Shown here: in pieces, positions 60,398 through 64,000 of the stretch
How positions within the stretch are numbered: the stretch's first letter is position 1
Layout of the letters: the number at the start of each line of letters is the position of its first letter
Source of the DNA: Vanilla planifolia
Taxonomy: Eukaryota > Streptophyta > Magnoliopsida > Asparagales > Orchidaceae
Assembly: GCA_023846275.1 (NCBI GenBank)
Contig: CM043875.1
Coordinates: 26,359,470-26,423,469 of the forward strand
Direction: 5' to 3'
DNA: 64,000 nucleotides
Made by a program: the position numbers and the translations under genes
The notes under the pieces: generated by a model
Database searches by the model: none
Told to the model about the DNA's origin: nothing
The model's input: the letters and a program-made list of their open reading frames with translations, nothing else

Positions 60398-62690
60398 GTA
60401 TGAAAATTTTTTTTACCGAGTTTCTTGTTTGCTGGAATTATTTAATGTTGACACCATAGATTGGACCTAGCTGCTGTCCGTTTTTGGTGTTGCAAAAAAG
60501 TAGAATGAAGTGTTATACTTTTTTTTTTTTGAATATTATCATTTCTTTTGTGCTGTTCTTTATTTCTTGTTATTTGTCCCTTACTAAATTGTTATGCTAT
60601 TTTACGTTAACTTGGAGGGTATCATTCATTATTGCAAAAGTTTAACTAAGTTGGCATCATCTGAATCTTATATCTTACTCTATAATCCAGTTTAAGAGAA
60701 TTTGGGTTAGTTCAAATATCTTACTTTTGGCAATCTATTAACTTATGTTGTTAGTCAGGGATGGTTAATATTTGTACTTATGGGTATATATTTGTTTTAA
60801 TAATTTCATTTAAGATGAGAGTAAGTACAGTAGACTCTTTAGGTTCAAGCTTTCCCCGGAGCCTTTGCATGTAGGAGCTTTTTAGTACGAATTTGCCCTT
60901 TCCTATACTGACTATGTTAGTGAATTAGTGATGGTCAATATCAGTGAGATGATCATATCTGTTCTTGTCTATATTCTAAACTTGATAAGCTCATATCTGT
61001 TCTTGTCTATATTCTAAACTTGATAAGCTCATGTGGATGTAGCGGTGTTGTGAATCAGAGATGGTCAATATCTGTCATGGTTGTATTTGTGCCCTTGGAG
61101 ATATGTAAGTTCATATCCCATCAACATTTGATCAGTTAATGCTTTGTCCTTGTGGTTACAAAGATCCTTTCAGGCCATAGTTGGCTCAGTGTTGGAGCCT
61201 GGATATTATATTACAACTTTAACAAGCTTCTTGTTAGAGCTTCCCAGTTCTTTTTCTCTTCACAACCCTTGGCACTGATTTGGATGAGTGTAATTATATC
61301 AATTTTCTGTTTCTAGGCGATGCTACTTTGCTTGTTGATGCATTACCTCTGTAGATGTTACACCTTTGTTTGACCTTATGGTTTTGCTGTTTCTGATAAG
61401 TGTAGATAGGCTCCTCTCCTCAAATGCAAGTAACTAGACTAATGATTTCAGTTGCCTATGGAAGCTAACCTGTGAAAATTGCCTGAGGTATATTAGATAT
61501 TTGTCATTCTGAGCAGGTTATGAGCATGCTGAACTCTATGGTATTTTTGAAGTTGCACCAATGGGATTTCCATTATATTAAAGTTCTGATTTCGGTAGTT
61601 TTTAGGTGTTAGGAATCTTGATGTACTATTTGCCTGTGCTTGAAAGCAGTTTTTAATGAAGTCCTAATGGGCTTCTAGCTGTAAAGCATGCTTGTTTTTC
61701 TGTTGGTTGATTTGCTAGATTTTCTTGGATGCACTATTTTATTCTCAACTAACACCGTCTATATGCTTCCACAGCTATATGCCGTTTTATCCATCTTTTG
61801 TTCTGGGTAATCTGAATTTCTTGTTTGCAGCTTTGCGTCTCATACCTTTTGCGAAGCACTTGTAGTTAAAACATTGAGATGTCCAGGATTTGGATTTTTG
61901 AAGAAGCTGACATGCCTAGTTCAAAAGCATGTAGTGGATAATGGCCTCATGAAAAGACTCAATCCTTCTCAAAATGATAATAATTTACATCTATAATTCA
62001 GGTGGCTTTGTCCAACCCTTCTCTTATTAAAGTAAAACTAGAGTTGATGTAATCCCCAAAACAAAATGTTCTTATGCTGTGATCATTTTAAGAGAAGATT
62101 ATATGAAGTTGTTCTTGTTAATTGACGTTATCCTTATAGTAAGGTTTGGTATAAGTTTACATAATTTTATGATTAACTTTAGTTTTGTGAAATATTGGTA
62201 GATGTCATAGTTTGTATGTGTGACACTAACTTTGTTGGAGAAAAAAGTTGATCAAGTAGTTGATTACTCGTTTCCATAAATCTTCTTGTAGTTAAGATGA
62301 TGAGGTACTATGTTATTATGTTATTGCTAAATTTTACATTTCTTCTTTTAATAGAGTTGTATCAGATGTAGGATTCAAGTTATATATAATATATTTTAAG
62401 TGGACATTCAATAACTTGAAAGCTTAATCCTATGAAAAGTAATGAAGTTATTTTTATATTAAGAGTTCAATACTATGCTCAATACCTAATGTCGGATTCT
62501 AATCTCACTTATAATCAATAATGTTTTATCAGATATCTTATTCACATTATCTTTTATTTTTTAACTCTAAAATCTTCTAGCTAATTTTTAATTCTAAAAT
62601 CTTTTAATTAATCAAGTTGAGTATAATGATGAACATTAAGGACTCTAACACGATCTATTATTCCTTTTGTATTGCTTATAGATTACATTT
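60398..62690 (+). other. P4H intron 4 or downstream region
   Basis: It follows exon 4 with donor gag|gtatga. No exon matching the next conserved P4H block (the EC-Y-L region before the catalytic core) was found. A 38-bp perfect tandem duplication lies at 60954-61029. At 61830 a good acceptor (ttgtttgcag) opens a short frame of 12 residues ending in a stop, a possible alternative last exon. The composition is typical of plant introns (T-rich). Confidence 0.5.
60954..61029. repeat. Perfect 38-bp tandem duplication
   Basis: The unit begins catatctgttcttgtctat and ends cttgataagct. Both copies are identical, so the duplication is recent. Confidence 0.95.
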
Positions 62691-62759
62691 TTATTATTCC
62701 CTTGTGGATGACTAAAAATAAGAGTTGTGTATTGGTCACTAGAATAAAATCTATAAGTG

Positions 62760-63480
62760 ATTAGGGGATCTATAATAGATTCATTCAATTATCTAGCAAT
62801 TCATCTTTGAGAACTCAATGGAGGCTATTTGAATTATCGCATAGACTAAGTGGTGCATATGTGGTGCCAGTAGTGCTTATGACACATAACAATGCGTATC
62901 AATGTAGAATGTTGCGGCCACATGACAAGGAATGTGGGACAAGTGTTGCGGTAGGTGCCGTCTATTATCGTACGTGTGCTATTGGCACTCACATCACCTA
63001 TCGTTGAACAGTGATCATGTGCCCGTTGCACCTATCGCCACAAGCGCATAATCTGCTCACAATATCAAGAGTCCGCACAAATGCCCACCCTTGCATGCAC
63101 ATAATTTTTGCAGTGGCCAAGTGGGAACCCTAATGCATGCAATACATAAAAATAAACAAAAAAGTTTTATTGTTATACTCAAGCCTTTATAAAATGAGAG
63201 AATAAGGGCGAAACAAGGTTTTTTAGATTCTTATCATAAACTTCTTTCTCTCACTCTATCTCTTAGTTTTTTTTGCCAATTTATGCTTCGTTTCGTCACT
63301 ATGACTCTAAAGCAAGATACATTGTTGAGTGTTTGGAGCAAGACATCTCATAGATAGATTGAGTAGGCTTCATAGAAGTTTATTAACACAACTTCTCGTG
63401 CTACTCAACTTATTAGGGGACCATATGAGTCATCGATATTCCACTCAATTATGATAGAAACTACTCAAGAATAATGTGAG
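62760..63480 (+). mobile_element. LTR-like stretch
   Basis: GC-richer than the flanks, with balanced words to 63120, then a TATA-type core (cctttataaaatgagaga, about 63184), a short leader and a pyrimidine-rich part (cttctttctctcactctatc, about 63240). This is the signal order of a plant LTR. No coding part or primer site is seen. The overlapping short open frames at 62807-63031 on both strands are chance. Confidence 0.35.
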
Positions 63481-64000
63481 TCACAAATTGCATGGATCAA
63501 CTTAACCAAACCTAATTTTAATACGAAATATTAAAAAAGTTGCATCAAATTAGAGAAGTTATTTTCAATATATTCTTAAGTAAATACCTAATAATACAAA
63601 TGCACAAGGTATAGATAATGGTTATATTAATTGTATTAAATCTCTAATATTATATTTAATTTCAATATATGACTAATTTTAATCTCACTTGGGTTTGAGT
63701 GTTTGTTGAAAATCTAATGAACTCATGGCTCAATTATGTAAACATTCTATGTCAAAATTAATTTATCTTGAGTAGCATTTGAGCATATCATTTACTTCAA
63801 ATTAAACTATGTTTTGCATTGTTGTGGTTTAGTCTTCCTATTAGGATAGGAGAATAGTGGTTATCATTTCATATATTAAGTTGTTTCTGTTATATATTGT
63901 GTTGCATATAAAGCCATTGCAACTTGTACCAAAAAAAAGCTCATCAATTTTATTAGCCATGGTTTACTCTAAAACTAAGGAAAAATTGATGGAAATGTCA
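63481..64000. other. AT-rich DNA, nothing recognised
   Basis: No exon, RNA gene or element end is supported up to the window edge. It may still be within the last P4H intron. Confidence 0.5.

Noticed and set aside
60398-64000. Catalytic exons of the P4H gene
   Set aside because: I searched for the conserved block after exon 4 and for the HxD...H region and found neither on the + strand.

Overview
The window looks like nuclear DNA of a seed plant, probably a flowering plant. It is very AT-rich and gene-poor. Long stretches are worn LTR retrotransposons, there is one LINE of the plant type with an RNase H tail, and a nuclear copy of plastid DNA is present. The two recognisable host genes have short exons with GT-AG introns. 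I cannot name the species from the sequence alone. No prokaryotic operons, CRISPR arrays or phage are present.

Host genes. (1) At 29262-29948 on the + strand lies a complete four-exon gene for a small NOI/RIN4-like protein of 145 residues, with a TATA box and a GC-richer, CT-rich upstream region. (2) From 45421 on the + strand starts a P4H1-type prolyl 4-hydroxylase gene, an ER type II membrane protein. Four exons (membrane anchor and start of the lumenal part) are in the window. Its third intron is about 11.2 kb and holds other elements. The catalytic exons are not found before the right edge. (3) A GC-richer block at 12018-12480 may be the first exon of an unrecognised minus-strand gene (weak).

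Repeats from left to right. 1-5090 is the pol part of an old Tat-type Ty3/gypsy element (+), split by a roughly 2.6 kb LTR-like insertion at 2107-4745. A related LTR-like block lies at about 15000-16895. 5090-5700 holds two tandem LTR-like units. 8328-9427 looks like a non-autonomous hAT-type DNA transposon. 19925-22970 is a 5'-truncated LINE (-), younger and more GC-rich than its surroundings, placed next to a 66-bp tandem array. 31290-32180 is LTR-like. 33360-42900 is an old Ty1/copia element with two diverged LTRs, whose 3' half is displaced by about 2.4 kb of foreign AT-rich sequence.

Inside the P4H gene, intron 1 carries a copia gag fragment (-). Intron 3 carries an LTR-like stretch, a Ty3/gypsy pol fossil (-) and, abutting it, a mosaic of plastid DNA at 55640-59850. 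The plastid part runs ycf2 5' end, trnI-CAU, rpl23, rpl2 with its group II intron, rpl22, rps3, then jumps to the 3' part of rpoB. This is DNA-level transfer from the plastid followed by deletion, rearrangement and decay.

I found no convincing undescribed biological system. The most informative structures are the plastid mosaic inside a giant intron, the two nested retroelements, and several short tandem duplications of different age. All coordinates of decayed elements are approximate because they come from reading, not alignment.
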